64,000 nucleotides of DNA from Haliscomenobacter hydrossis DSM 1100 (GCF_000212735.1 NC_015510.1:6263001-6327000); one strand, 5' to 3'. Shown: positions 33,492 through 41,450, numbered from the stretch's first letter. The notes: generated by a model not told the origin, from the letters alone. Translations and numbers: made by a program.

Positions 33492-34766
33492 ATGCAGACA
33501 CCTGTCATCATCATCATCATCGGGCTTTTTATTTTCTGGGGACACTACCTCAGTGGGGTGTTTGAACGCAGAAGTATTCCCGATGTATTGGGTTTGATGT
33601 TGATTGGGATGTTGTTGGGGCCAGTTTTTCACCTGGTAGAACCGGGGTCATTTGGGAGTTTTGGCTCTTTGTTCAGCAACCTCGTGCTCATTTTTATTCT
33701 ATTTGAAAGTGGGACAGATCTGAAAATATCGGAGGTACAGTCTTCTTTTAAAGAATCAGCGGGGATAACTACCCTCGGCTTTTTGGTCACCTGGGCAACG
33801 ATTTCCATCATGTGCCTGTTCATTTTTAAGTTGCCCTTTTTGAGTTGCCTGTTCATCGGGTCCACTTTGGGTGGTACTTCCTCGGCGGTGGTGGTCGGCT
33901 TGGTGAAAAAAATTGCAGTCCGACCTAAGACGGCGACTACGCTGATCATGGAATCTGCCGAAACGGATGTTTTTACGTTGGCGATTCCTCTTAGCATCTT
34001 AGGCTTGATGATTACGGGAAACATGGACCCCAGCATCGTAGTCGCTCAATTCATTGCGTCGTTGGTAGTGGCCTTACTCATTGGCATTGGCGGCGCTTTT
34101 TTGTGGTCATTCATTCTCAATAAAACGCCCAACCTCAAAACTACCAAGTTTTCTACACCTGCCTTCCTGTTTATCCTGTATGGACTTACCGAATATTTGA
34201 ATTTCAGCGGCCCGATCACTGCCTTGTCTTTTGGCATTGCCATTGGCAACCTTCAGTATTTTGAACCCAAAATACTGGAAAGAATCATTCCCAATCAAAG
34301 CATTGTCTTACCTCAGGGGGAGAAAGATTTTTTCAGTGAACTGGTTTTTTTACTGCGGACTTTCTTTTTTGTGTTCATTGGCATCAGCGTACAGATCAAC
34401 CGCCTGGATTGGCTAATGTGGGGCGCAATCATTACCCTGACAGTTTTTGCCGCGAGAATCATTGCAGTAATACTCATTGTGGCCAGAGACACCCCCTTGC
34501 TCGATAAGGCCGTGATGTCCATTATGGTGCCAAAGGGATTAGGTGCCGCTGTAATTGCTACTCTACCTTTGCAGCGTGCCCACCCGGATGGGGTCATTAT
34601 TCAATCGGTCTGTTTTGCGGTTATTCTTTTTAGTACGTTGTATTGTGTAGGACTGTTTTTTTTGACCAAAACCGGGATCAGTTTGCCGGTTTACCGCCTG
34701 GTGTTTGGGCGGGATAAATTAACAGTTCAAGAGGAGGCTTTGGAGCAACGTGGAACCGAAATATAA
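33492..34766 (+). CDS. Cation:proton antiporter (Na+/H+ exchanger family)
   Basis: 424 residues from the ATG at 33492 (MQTPVIIIIIGLFIFWG); the longer frame from 33429 adds a soluble, charged leader. About 12-13 membrane segments. Typical features: PDVLGLMLIGMLLGP in TM2, LVLIFILFESGTDLKI with an FESG acidic site, GSTLGGTSSAVVVGLV, MESAETDVFTLAIPLSI with the E-x-x-x-D pair in the ion-binding helix, and VPKGLGAAVIATLPL. It exchanges Na+ or K+ for H+ at the inner membrane. No RCK/TrkA tail is present, unlike the antiporter at 61036-62517. Single gene unit. Confidence 0.85.
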   Translation: MQTPVIIIIIGLFIFWGHYLSGVFERRSIPDVLGLMLIGMLLGPVFHLVEPGSFGSFGSLFSNLVLIFILFESGTDLKISEVQSSFKESAGITTLGFLVTWATISIMCLFIFKLPFLSCLFIGSTLGGTSSAVVVGLVKKIAVRPKTATTLIMESAETDVFTLAIPLSILGLMITGNMDPSIVVAQFIASLVVALLIGIGGAFLWSFILNKTPNLKTTKFSTPAFLFILYGLTEYLNFSGPITALSFGIAIGNLQYFEPKILERIIPNQSIVLPQGEKDFFSELVFLLRTFFFVFIGISVQINRLDWLMWGAIITLTVFAARIIAVILIVARDTPLLDKAVMSIMVPKGLGAAVIATLPLQRAHPDGVIIQSVCFAVILFSTLYCVGLFFLTKTGISLPVYRLVFGRDKLTVQEEALEQRGTEI

Positions 34767-34774
34767 ATTGACAC

Positions 34775-34848
34775 CGAAATTGAGTCATTCCAGCTTCACT
34801 GCAATCGCTTCTCAGTCCCCCCCTATGGATGCCGTACAGGACATTTTT
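34775..34848 (-). pseudogene. Duplicated 3' fragment of the 35433-36239 gene
   Basis: This stretch matches 35424-35495, the end of the propeller gene, at roughly three-quarters of positions. Read on the minus strand it encodes KNVLYGIHRG and then falls out of frame at a run of C. The live gene ends KNVLYGIHRGNREVIALKLE. It has no start or function of its own. Confidence 0.65.
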
Positions 34849-34879
34849 ACTTGTGGCAAACCCTTGCTCTAGCCAGGCT

Positions 34880-35323
34880 TCATAAGTTCTTTTTGATTTT
34901 TGAAATCGTTTTACCCACAGATTTAGTGGGTTTATCCATGTCTGCAATGGCGAAGTTGATGGCCGCTTGAATCAAGTCTTTTACCTGGCTGTTTCGATAA
35001 TCGCTTGGATTTGCAACAGGGATGTGTCTGATCAAATTTCCGGTTCCGGTCAATAGTTGGTGCGGGTCAGCAAGCAAAGTTCCTTTGTTGAACCCCAGGT
35101 TTACGTGGTTGGTGTAGATGGGCAACATACAAAATGCATCCGACAGTTTTTCGGAAATGGAAAAAACAGCGGTCAAGGCATGGGTATGGTACAGCAATTC
35201 GTTGCTGTCGGGATATATGTCGAGTATGAATGCCCTCAGGTCTTTAAAAAGGTCGATTAAGGGTTGGTTTTTAAATTCCAGGAGTTGGAGGAAGTCGGGG
35301 TGGATGTGGCGGGGGTGATTCAT
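34880..35323 (-). CDS. DUF1801 domain protein
   Basis: 147 residues, cytosolic. Matches the DUF1801 (YdhG-like) fold pattern: FKDLRAFILDIYPDSNELLYH, a hydrophobic core strand (HALTAVFSIS), IYTNHVNLGFNKGTLLADPH and LLTGTGNLIRHIPVAN. The C-terminal tail KSVGKTISKIKKNL is basic. The biochemical role of the family is unknown. The gene sits between two copies of the 3' end of the neighbouring propeller gene (34775-34848 and 35424-35495), as if inserted into, or duplicated together with, that locus. Confidence 0.85.
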   Translation of the reverse strand: MNHPRHIHPDFLQLLEFKNQPLIDLFKDLRAFILDIYPDSNELLYHTHALTAVFSISEKLSDAFCMLPIYTNHVNLGFNKGTLLADPHQLLTGTGNLIRHIPVANPSDYRNSQVKDLIQAAINFAIADMDKPTKSVGKTISKIKKNL

Positions 35324-35432
35324 GCGTGTGGTTTATAGGTTTGATTGGGGTTCCAGGTCCAAAACTACTTTAATACTTTCACAATGGTCATTGTTTACTT
35401 GAAAGTTGGCAGAATTAGACTCAGAAATTGAG

Positions 35433-36239
35433 TTACTCCAACTTCAGTGCAATCACTTCTCGGTTTCCACGGTGAATGCCGTACAGCACATTTTTCTGGA
35501 ATCGATCAATGGCAATACCTTGCCCTTGGAACGGCACCGAAATGGTTTTGAGCCATTCCAATTCATAACCAATCTTAGGAATGCGCAAAATGTACAGTTC
35601 CAAATCATGGTGCGGGCTACAATACAGTAAGCCATCTTTGTTGAAGGTGCCACCGGAAAGGTTCATTGGGCGCAGGCGTTCCACAAGTGTTTTGGGTAAA
35701 ATCCAGCTGGCAGTACGCCGCCATTCCGCGTCGAATTGCACGAGTGTACTATAGGCGACTCCTTTACCGGGCTCACCTCCATCATTTTCGTATTGGGCAA
35801 AATAGGCGTACCAATGCCCTTGGTACCAGTCCAGCCAGGTACAAGAACCTTCGTAAATGCCGAAGCTATGGTTGCCGATGTGCTGGAGTGTTTTGGGGTC
35901 AAAAATTTCCACCGAACTGGCCATGGGCTTTTCTGGGTAATTGGAATTGACGCAGTAGAGTTTGCCTTGGATGACGATCCCGCTGTTGAGGTGTTTAAGC
36001 GGGCCAGACCAGGTGGCGATACTGTCTTGGCTGGTTTTGCGGTATTTGACAATCCGTGCATTGGAAATTGCATAAAAATGCAGGCTATCGACGGCGACGG
36101 CCTGGGTGGCGTGGCGGGATTTGACGCGGAAAAGTTCGGTGGAGGTTTGGGCAAGGCTGGAAATGGTGATGAAGGCAAATAGGATCAGGCTGAGTAGGAA
36201 TTTTAGTAGCAACAAGCTGTTGTTTTGTTTTGGTGTCAT
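35433..36239 (-). CDS. Secreted beta-propeller protein, unknown function
   Basis: 268 residues from the ATG at 36239 (MTPKQNNSLLLLKFLLSLIL). The signal peptide runs to about ISSLAQ. The mature part is a small propeller: ATQAVAVDSLHFYAISNARI, LNSGIVIQGKLYCVNSN, MASSVEIFDPKTLQHIG, CTWLDWYQGHWYAYFAQYE, GGTFNKDGLLYCSPHHDLEL and GIAIDRFQKNVLYGIHRG. The blades are like those of extracellular or periplasmic binding propellers; no active site is recognised. A damaged copy of its last 25 codons lies 600 bp downstream on the other side of the DUF1801 gene. Confidence 0.7.
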   Translation of the reverse strand: MTPKQNNSLLLLKFLLSLILFAFITISSLAQTSTELFRVKSRHATQAVAVDSLHFYAISNARIVKYRKTSQDSIATWSGPLKHLNSGIVIQGKLYCVNSNYPEKPMASSVEIFDPKTLQHIGNHSFGIYEGSCTWLDWYQGHWYAYFAQYENDGGEPGKGVAYSTLVQFDAEWRRTASWILPKTLVERLRPMNLSGGTFNKDGLLYCSPHHDLELYILRIPKIGYELEWLKTISVPFQGQGIAIDRFQKNVLYGIHRGNREVIALKLE

Positions 36240-36300
36240 GGGTTCTTTTTTTGAAATCGTTTTGAATAAGGCTCGTCGAATATTACGCAAAGGTTGTTGC

Positions 36301-36902
36301 TTATTCCCTGGAAAAAGAATACAATACTACTTTTACCAATTTTCCTGCCCGAAATATAAGGAACCATCTTCGACCTTCTCCTTCATGTTTGGAGGACATG
36401 AGCTCAAAATGACCAGACCATTCATTCCCACTAAGTTCTATAAGGTGACAAGACTCAGGGAAGAGCGTGCAAATTTTTTGCGGGTTCATGTGTCCTTTTA
36501 AGGTAATTTGGGGGAACACTAACTCAATTGGTGTACTTTCAAAGTGAATAGTATTTAGAACAATTTTCCCTTCCATCTCATCAAACGTTGTTCGCCCATA
36601 AGTCCATCTCCTGATTATAGAAGTTGTATCTTCAATCAAATAAGGCAGTATTACATCCTTCTGATTGATGATTGTTTTTTGATCCGGTTCCCCAAGTAAA
36701 TTGAGAATAGCTTCTCTTTTGGCCACTAAAGGAATTTTGCCATTGATTAGAATCGAATCGCGATCCAGTACCTCCTTGCGCCACTTTCGGACATCTACTT
36801 TACCAGCGCAATCCTCATAGACTACAGTGGCTGGTTTTGTCACTTTATCACAGGAAACGGTAACAAGAAAAAAAAACTGAACAAAATTAGAATCATTCGC
36901 AT
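36301..36902 (-). CDS. Putative lipoprotein with out-of-frame signal peptide (poly-T tract)
   Basis: The long open frame (to 36942) has only a TTG start and an odd N-terminus. In the shifted frame, ATG at 36902 begins MRMILILFSFF, a good signal peptide. Adding one T to the run of nine T (plus-strand A9 at 36868-36876) would fuse it to FLVTVSCDKVTKPATV, a proper lipobox (V-S-C). So the gene is either phase-variable, recently broken or affected by a sequencing error. The body (DVRKWRKEVLDRDSILING, EAILNLLGEPDQKTI, EDTTSIIRRWTYGRTTFD) contains an SmpA/BamE-like LLGEPD element, a fold used by small envelope lipoproteins, but the family call is weak. Low-GC region. Confidence 0.5.
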
Positions 36903-37160
36903 AGGTTACTTTTTTAGCATCAGCGTCTCTCCGATAGTTCAAGTCTCACCCGTTTGCACTTAAAGCTGTACCAGCGGCAGCACGATGTTTTGGGTTGGAT
37001 TAGAAGACTTGGGCTAGCGGCTGGGGCAGTTGCTTGAGGTGGTGGATTCTTTGGGGGAGTTGTTGTGAAAAGTTAAATTTTATTGGTGTGGAACTTTTTA
37101 TTTGACATTATAGTTTTGAATCAGATAAAAATTAGTTTTTTAATTTAAACTTGATTCAAA

Positions 37161-37835
37161 ATGAATAACGAAGTACAAGAATTTGAAGTATTGAAAAAAA
37201 TCAATGAGCTTGAATCTACAAAAAGGCAGTTTACCCAGTTCTATGAACGGTGGAATGAGAAATGTAAAGACTATGAAGATGAAAGACTTTCTGATTTTTA
37301 CGATCTTTTCTTTTCACGTTTTGTGACGTACAATGCTCTTTACAATGTAATTGTCCTGAACAAGGAGAAAATGGGGATTTTAGAGAAAAAAAAGAAAAAT
37401 GGGCAGATAGTAGATCGTGGGGATAAAGAAAAGGCAGTTAATTGTATGGTAAATGAACTATCAAGAGGAAATAGCCAGCTTCAGAAATTTTTCGCAGAAA
37501 CTGAGATCGTTTTTAATATCAAGAAACTCGAAGAGATGCTTGATGAAAAAGGATTTGGCGTGTCTTTCAGAGGAGGGGAGCATAGCCCTAAAGAAGACAA
37601 AAAAATTTTAGACAACCTAAAAAGTAGTAATCTGAAAAGAAGGATGGAAGGCGTTTTAACATTTTTATACCAAGTTAGATGCAACCTGTTTCATGGAGCT
37701 AAGGGGTATGAAAATCAGCAAATTCAGGTCTTGAAAACATTAAACGTGATCCTAGAAAAAATCGTAGAAATTCTGTTCGAAAGATTTCAAAGATTTATTG
37801 AAGCTGAAATTGAAATGTTAGAACAAAAAATTTGA
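37161..37835 (+). CDS. HEPN-like protein (R-x4-H motif), function unknown
   Basis: 224 residues, all-helical and Lys/Glu rich, with no signal peptide. Near the C-terminus VRCNLFHGAKG carries R173-x4-H178, the active-site pattern of HEPN nucleases (RxxxxH) in the ApeA-like context of an LFHG end. N-terminal helices (FEVLKKINELESTKRQFTQFY) and FSRFVTYNALYNVIV resemble the HEPN helical core. If active it would cleave RNA as a toxin or defence effector. It stands next to a PIN toxin-antitoxin pair in an A/T-rich stretch unlike its neighbours, which suggests acquisition. No antitoxin partner (such as MNT) is adjacent on its strand. Confidence 0.6.
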   Translation: MNNEVQEFEVLKKINELESTKRQFTQFYERWNEKCKDYEDERLSDFYDLFFSRFVTYNALYNVIVLNKEKMGILEKKKKNGQIVDRGDKEKAVNCMVNELSRGNSQLQKFFAETEIVFNIKKLEEMLDEKGFGVSFRGGEHSPKEDKKILDNLKSSNLKRRMEGVLTFLYQVRCNLFHGAKGYENQQIQVLKTLNVILEKIVEILFERFQRFIEAEIEMLEQKI

Positions 37836-37898
37836 TTCAATAGCTTCACCACAAATTAATTTTCCTGGCTTCTTTCTTGAAGCTGGGAAATGAATAAA

Positions 37899-38306
37899 TT
37901 AAGCGTTCATTTCAAGTTCAAAAATAGTAGTATCAACCACTCGAATAAAGGGGAATTCATTAGGCTTTAATAATCTGAAATCCTTGTCATGGCTTACAAT
38001 AAAACTAGCATTAGCCGCAATCGCGCAATCGACGAACTTATTATCATCCTCATCCTTAAGTAGATGAAACTTGTAATAGGTGGTAATCCATTCGACGTTT
38101 GGCAAATTTTCAATCGTTCCGAGAACACTTTCGCTAACCAAAACACCCATGTGCTGATCAATGATTTCTGCATATTCGGCAAGAATATCAGTAGTCACGC
38201 AAAGAACGTACTGCCCGTCAAGTAGCCCTTTGAAAACCCAATGAAGTTTAGAGCGATTTGAGATGGAAACCAGCAATACGTTGGTATCTAAAACAACCTT
38301 TTTCAA
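37899..38306 (-). CDS. PIN-domain toxin of a type II toxin-antitoxin system
   Basis: 135 residues. The PIN nuclease acidic residues are visible: LDTNVLL (first Asp), DILAEYAEII (Glu), LKDEDDNKFVDCAIAA (Asp) and VSHDKDFRLL (Asp). It belongs to the COG1569-like group that cuts RNA with Mg2+. The gene starts 3 bp after the stop of the antitoxin gene, the usual antitoxin-first order. Expected to be kept silent by the antitoxin and by autoregulation of the pair. Confidence 0.88.
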   Translation of the reverse strand: MKKVVLDTNVLLVSISNRSKLHWVFKGLLDGQYVLCVTTDILAEYAEIIDQHMGVLVSESVLGTIENLPNVEWITTYYKFHLLKDEDDNKFVDCAIAANASFIVSHDKDFRLLKPNEFPFIRVVDTTIFELEMNA

Positions 38307-38309
38307 CTT

Positions 38310-38534
38310 TTAATTACTTTTTTTTCTCATTTTGGTTTCTAACATCCGATCAACATCTTCGTCCGTCCATTCTTTTTTATCCCATGCCTCATTGGCTAGT
38401 TGAATGGCACGTTGAGCGAAGAATTGGGCTAAAATTTTACGCAGCTCCAGTATTTCACTCTCAGATAATTGATGTGAAAAAGTTTTGAGTAACTCTAATT
38501 GAACATTGCTTAATGGCTGTTTTAAGACTTCCAT
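38310..38534 (-). CDS. Antitoxin partner of the PIN toxin
   Basis: 74 residues, helical: LSNVQLELLKTFSHQLSESE, ILELRKILAQFFAQRAIQLA and a charged C-terminal tail (WDKKEWTDEDVDRMLETK) that would wrap the toxin. It resembles the small antitoxins usually paired with COG1569-type PIN toxins. It precedes the toxin by 3 bp. A DNA-binding fold is not obvious by eye. Confidence 0.75.
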   Translation of the reverse strand: MEVLKQPLSNVQLELLKTFSHQLSESEILELRKILAQFFAQRAIQLANEAWDKKEWTDEDVDRMLETKMRKKSN

Positions 38535-38601
38535 TTGTTATTTTTTTAATGAACACAAGATAATAAAAATCTAATAGCGAAGCAATCAAAACTTTCCCAG
38601 C

Positions 38602-39318
38602 TCACCGCCCCTCCATCACCTTTAAAAACGCCTCCTTATACATCCGCCCAATCGGCAACTCCATTTTTTGAATCTCCACATCATGCGCAGTATACGCCTC
38701 GATTTTGTCAATGGCCACCACAAAAGACTTGTGGATGCGCACAAAACGTTCGGCGGGCAATTCATTGAAAAAATTCCCGATCGAAGTTTTGGTCATGATT
38801 TTTTGATCCTTGAGCACAATTTTGACGTAGTCCTTCACGCCCTCCACGTACAGGATATCGTCGATGGCCACTTTGATGGTTTTGCGCTCGGCTTTGACCA
38901 GTAAAAAAGCATGGTCATGCACAGGCAGAACTGGAGCAACTACCGGTATCGGCGTATGGGCCAATTTTTGCTCCAAAAACTTGTCAATCGCCTTGATGAA
39001 CCGTTTGAACGGAATCGGTTTGACCAGATAATCGAGCACATTCAATTCAAAACCTTCCACGGCGTATTCCCGATAGGCCGTAGTGATGATGATGGCGGGT
39101 TTGTTTTGGATGGATTCGATGAGTTCCAGCCCGGTGATTTCGGGCATTTGAATGTCGAGGAAGATCAAATCGGGTTGGAGGATTTTGATTTGACTCAATG
39201 CTTCAAGCGGCTCGGTGGATTTGCCACAAACCTCAAACTGCTTAAACTTGGCCAGGTGTTGCTCAATCACGTTCAAAGCCAGGGGTTCGTCGTCCACGAT
39301 GTAACATTTGAACTTCAT
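38602..39318 (-). CDS. LytTR-family response regulator
   Basis: 238 residues. Receiver domain: CYIVDDEPLALNVIEQ (acidic pocket), PDLIFLDIQMPEITG (phospho-Asp), IIITTAYREYAVEG (Thr) and YLVKPIPFKRF (Lys). LytTR DNA-binding domain: FLLVKAERKTIKVAIDDILYVEG, VKIVLKDQKIMTKTSI and RIHKSFVVAIDKIEAYTAHD. It pairs with the LytS-like kinase 145 bp upstream. A MITE-like element fills the gap, so the operon mRNA carries its folded hairpin between the two coding regions. Confidence 0.93.
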   Translation of the reverse strand: MKFKCYIVDDEPLALNVIEQHLAKFKQFEVCGKSTEPLEALSQIKILQPDLIFLDIQMPEITGLELIESIQNKPAIIITTAYREYAVEGFELNVLDYLVKPIPFKRFIKAIDKFLEQKLAHTPIPVVAPVLPVHDHAFLLVKAERKTIKVAIDDILYVEGVKDYVKIVLKDQKIMTKTSIGNFFNELPAERFVRIHKSFVVAIDKIEAYTAHDVEIQKMELPIGRMYKEAFLKVMEGR

Positions 39319-39336
39319 CTGCCTTAAAATTTGATA

Positions 39337-39494
39337 GACTTTATGAACAGAACGTGCTTGAGACAGAACGGAGGGATTTTTTAACTGATTGAGGCTTATT
39401 TTTGAGTGCGTAGCAGCGCTACGGACGAAAAAATAGCCGATAAGCAGTCAAAAAAGACCCCGTTATGGCCGAGCGACGTTTTGTTCATAAAGTC
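39337..39494. mobile_element. 158-bp MITE-like element, diverged copy 3
   Basis: The terminal inverted repeats are GACTTTATGAACAGAACGT and, at the other end, the complement of GACTTTATGAACAAAACGT (one mismatch), with TA on both sides (39335-39336, 39495-39496). The interior matches the reverse complement of copy 1 over the words CTGATTGAGGCTTATTTT and GCGCTACGGACGAAAAAATA. The right end lies within the histidine kinase gene and supplies its last codons and stop. Confidence 0.75.
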
Positions 39495-40458
39495 TAATGC
39501 TCAATTCCACTTGATACTGTTCCTCGGTATTGCTGATCAGCAGTTGATGCCGTCCGGGATACAGCAAGTTAAGCCTTTTTTGGATGTTTTGGAGGCCCAG
39601 TCCGCCGCTGCCATTTTGTGGAGCTTTACCCTTTTTTTTGCTGTTGCTCATCTTGAACAGCAATTGCTGGTGGTCAGAGTGCAGGTAAATGTCTACATGA
39701 AAAACGCCGTCCTGAGCCACACCTCCGTGTTTGAAGCAGTTTTCCGCAAAAGGTAGCAGGATGAGTGGGGTTACATTGATGGCATCGTTTTGCACTACGA
39801 TATCGGAGCTGATGTGCAGTTTTTCACCATAACGCAATTGCTCCAAGCCGAGGTAATTTTCCAGCAGTTGTACCTCTTTGGCCAGTGGCACGGTATCCAG
39901 ACTGGCGCGGTACACCAAATAATCCAACAACTCGGTGAGCTTTAAGATGCTGTCGGCGGTCAGGTCGGATTTGGACAGGGCCAGGCTGTAAATGTTGTTG
40001 AGCGAATTGAACAAAAAATGGGGATGCAACTGCCCTTTGAGCAATTTGATTTCGGCTTCCGCTCGGGCTTTGATTAGTTCTTCATTCAGCTTTTGTTTGC
40101 GCCGGTAATCGCCAATGATGTAAATGCACACCGCCAGGGCGATGATGGAGTAGTCGCGAATGATGTTTTTGAGCATCTTATGCACTGGTACGGGATAATA
40201 CTGCTCCGAGCGCAGATAATTGACCACTTCCTGCCACTTGATGCGGAAATAAAATACAACCATCGCCACAACTACACACCATAGCAGGAACCAAAACCAC
40301 TTTTGGGGCACCAAATACCGCGGCACAATAAACCAAGCGATAAAATAGGTGGCAATCATCAAAATGGGTAGCGGCAATAGGGTGGCGCGCAAAAAACTTG
40401 GCCATTCACTAGGGTACTGATGGACTAAATTGGCAAAATACTCAGATACCACGTACAA
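39463..40458 (-). CDS. LytS-type sensor histidine kinase, both ends altered by repeats
   Basis: 331 residues from TTG 40458, the first usable codon. Upstream the frame stays open to a TAG at 40619 and reads GIDYSLLLTHTLFW, clearly part of the first membrane helix, with no ATG, so the true start is missing or non-standard. Membrane helices: LPLPILMIATYFIAWFIV, FWFLLWCVVVAMVVFYF and SIIALAVCIYII. The kinase core has QLHPHFLFNSLNNIYSLAL (His_kinase phospho-His), LLENYLGLEQLRYGEKL, LILLPFAENCFKHG and GGLGLQNIQKRL. The C-terminal residues LYEQNVARP are encoded by the MITE end at 39463-39494. It should phosphorylate the adjacent LytTR regulator. Confidence 0.85.
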   Translation of the reverse strand: MYVVSEYFANLVHQYPSEWPSFLRATLLPLPILMIATYFIAWFIVPRYLVPQKWFWFLLWCVVVAMVVFYFRIKWQEVVNYLRSEQYYPVPVHKMLKNIIRDYSIIALAVCIYIIGDYRRKQKLNEELIKARAEAEIKLLKGQLHPHFLFNSLNNIYSLALSKSDLTADSILKLTELLDYLVYRASLDTVPLAKEVQLLENYLGLEQLRYGEKLHISSDIVVQNDAINVTPLILLPFAENCFKHGGVAQDGVFHVDIYLHSDHQQLLFKMSNSKKKGKAPQNGSGGLGLQNIQKRLNLLYPGRHQLLISNTEEQYQVELSIRLYEQNVARP

Positions 40459-40553
40459 TACCCAGAAGAGGGTATGGGTGAGGAGCAGGGAGTAATCGAT
40501 CCCTTTGACTGCTGGTCGAGTTGTTGGTATCGTTTCGATGGCGCTGGTTTTTA

Positions 40554-40701
40554 AAGAAGTTGAAATGTTGAAATGTTGAAGGGTTGAAATGAGGTTTAAA
40601 AGTAGTTTAGTAAGACCATTCTAGGTGTTGCACAAAATCGTCTTTAGAACTATCCTACTCTTCAACTTCTCTTCAACATTTCAACACTTCAACCTTTCAA
40701 C
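40554..40701. repeat. Hairpin repeat (GTTGAAATG type)
   Basis: Left arm units GTTGAAATGTTGAAATG and TTGAAGGGTTGAAATG; right arm CTTCAACATTTCAACACTTC and AACCTTTCAACTT. The loop of about 80 bp contains no gene. It sits exactly where the start of the histidine kinase would be expected. Confidence 0.75.
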
Positions 40702-40903
40702 TTTATCCGGCTTAAAATACGGGGAATTTGTTGGAAATTTTGCTTCAAAGTAGAGCAAAATGCCATCCCGGTAGAGCAACGACTGGTTGTTGAACCAAAA
40801 GTTGGTATTCATCTGAATCCAGTTGTTGCTATCCCAAATTGCGGCATTGGTATACCTTCTGAATTTGACCTTGGGAAGGGCTGTAGATTTGAACCCATCA
40901 TTA
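40681..40903 (-). pseudogene. Decayed coding fragment
   Basis: The minus strand is open from a TGA near 40903 to a TGA at 40681-40683 and reads like real protein: KVKFRRYTNAAIWDSNNW, IQMNTNFWFNNQSLLYRDG, ILLYFEAKFPTNSPYFKPDK. No ATG is near its front and the hairpin arm gives its last residues. It looks like the tail of a lost gene cut off by the repeat; the family is not recognised. Together with the hairpin it accounts for most of the 465-bp gap between the kinase gene and 40924. Confidence 0.4.
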
Positions 40904-40923
40904 CTTCACCAAAACTTGGAATC

Positions 40924-41346
40924 ATGAAAAATCTAAAAAGTTTATTGTTGTCCGCATTTGTAATCATGGGGATGTGTTCTTTTGTAGCAGCGCCCAATCC
41001 TGAAGCGGCGGCTGAGCTGCCCGGTGGCGCTTTCCTGACCATCGCGGGCAAATTTGGTGGTGACATCAGCAAAAAAGAAATTCTGGCCAACAAAGAACTA
41101 GGAGTAGATGGTTGTGCGGTGGGTTCCCGCATTTTTACCTACAGTATTGACATCAACAAAGGGGGAACCATCAGCAGCTTCAAAGCCGAGACCAATATTT
41201 TATCGAAAGAAATGTTGGCCAAAATGAAGGAATTGAACACAGGCGATTCTTTTGAATTCAAAAAAATCAAGGCGTATTTGCCGAATGGAAAAGACATGGT
41301 AGATGTACACAGCAAGAAGTTTGTGGTAGTGGTTGATCCAGTGTAA
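40924..41346 (+). CDS. Exported protein with a GldM C-terminal-like domain
   Basis: 140 residues with a signal peptide (SLLLSAFVIMGMCSFVAA). The mature domain reads KFGGDISKKEILANKELGVD, VGSRIFTYSIDINKGGTIS, LSKEMLAKMKELNTGDSFEF and IKAYLPNGKD. This is the pattern of the last domain of GldM, the periplasmic part of the type IX secretion/gliding motor, also found as a stand-alone module. Here the motor's transmembrane part is missing, so the protein is not GldM itself. Its partner is unknown. The fold call is by pattern only. Confidence 0.6.
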   Translation: MKNLKSLLLSAFVIMGMCSFVAAPNPEAAAELPGGAFLTIAGKFGGDISKKEILANKELGVDGCAVGSRIFTYSIDINKGGTISSFKAETNILSKEMLAKMKELNTGDSFEFKKIKAYLPNGKDMVDVHSKKFVVVVDPV

Positions 41347-41445
41347 TGAATGACGAATGCGAGAATGACGATTGACGAATACCCGGTCACTGAGCGGAGC
41401 CGAAGTGCGGGGTATTCGTCAATCGTCATTCTCGCATTCGTCATT
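41347..41445. repeat. Hairpin repeat (AATGACGAAT type) between convergent genes
   Basis: Arms of about 36 bp: AATGACGAATGCGAGAATGA then CGATTGACGAATAC, mirrored by GTATTCGTCAATCGTCATTC then TCGCATTCGTCATT. Loop about 25 bp. It starts at the stop codon of the GldM-like gene and ends 6 bp before the stop of the UbiB-like gene. Confidence 0.85.
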
Positions 41446-41450
41446 TCCCC

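Noticed and set aside
40809-41132. 107-residue minus-strand frame over the GldM-like gene
   Set aside because: Mostly antisense to the GldM-like gene; the protein-like remnant at 40681-40903 is in a different frame.
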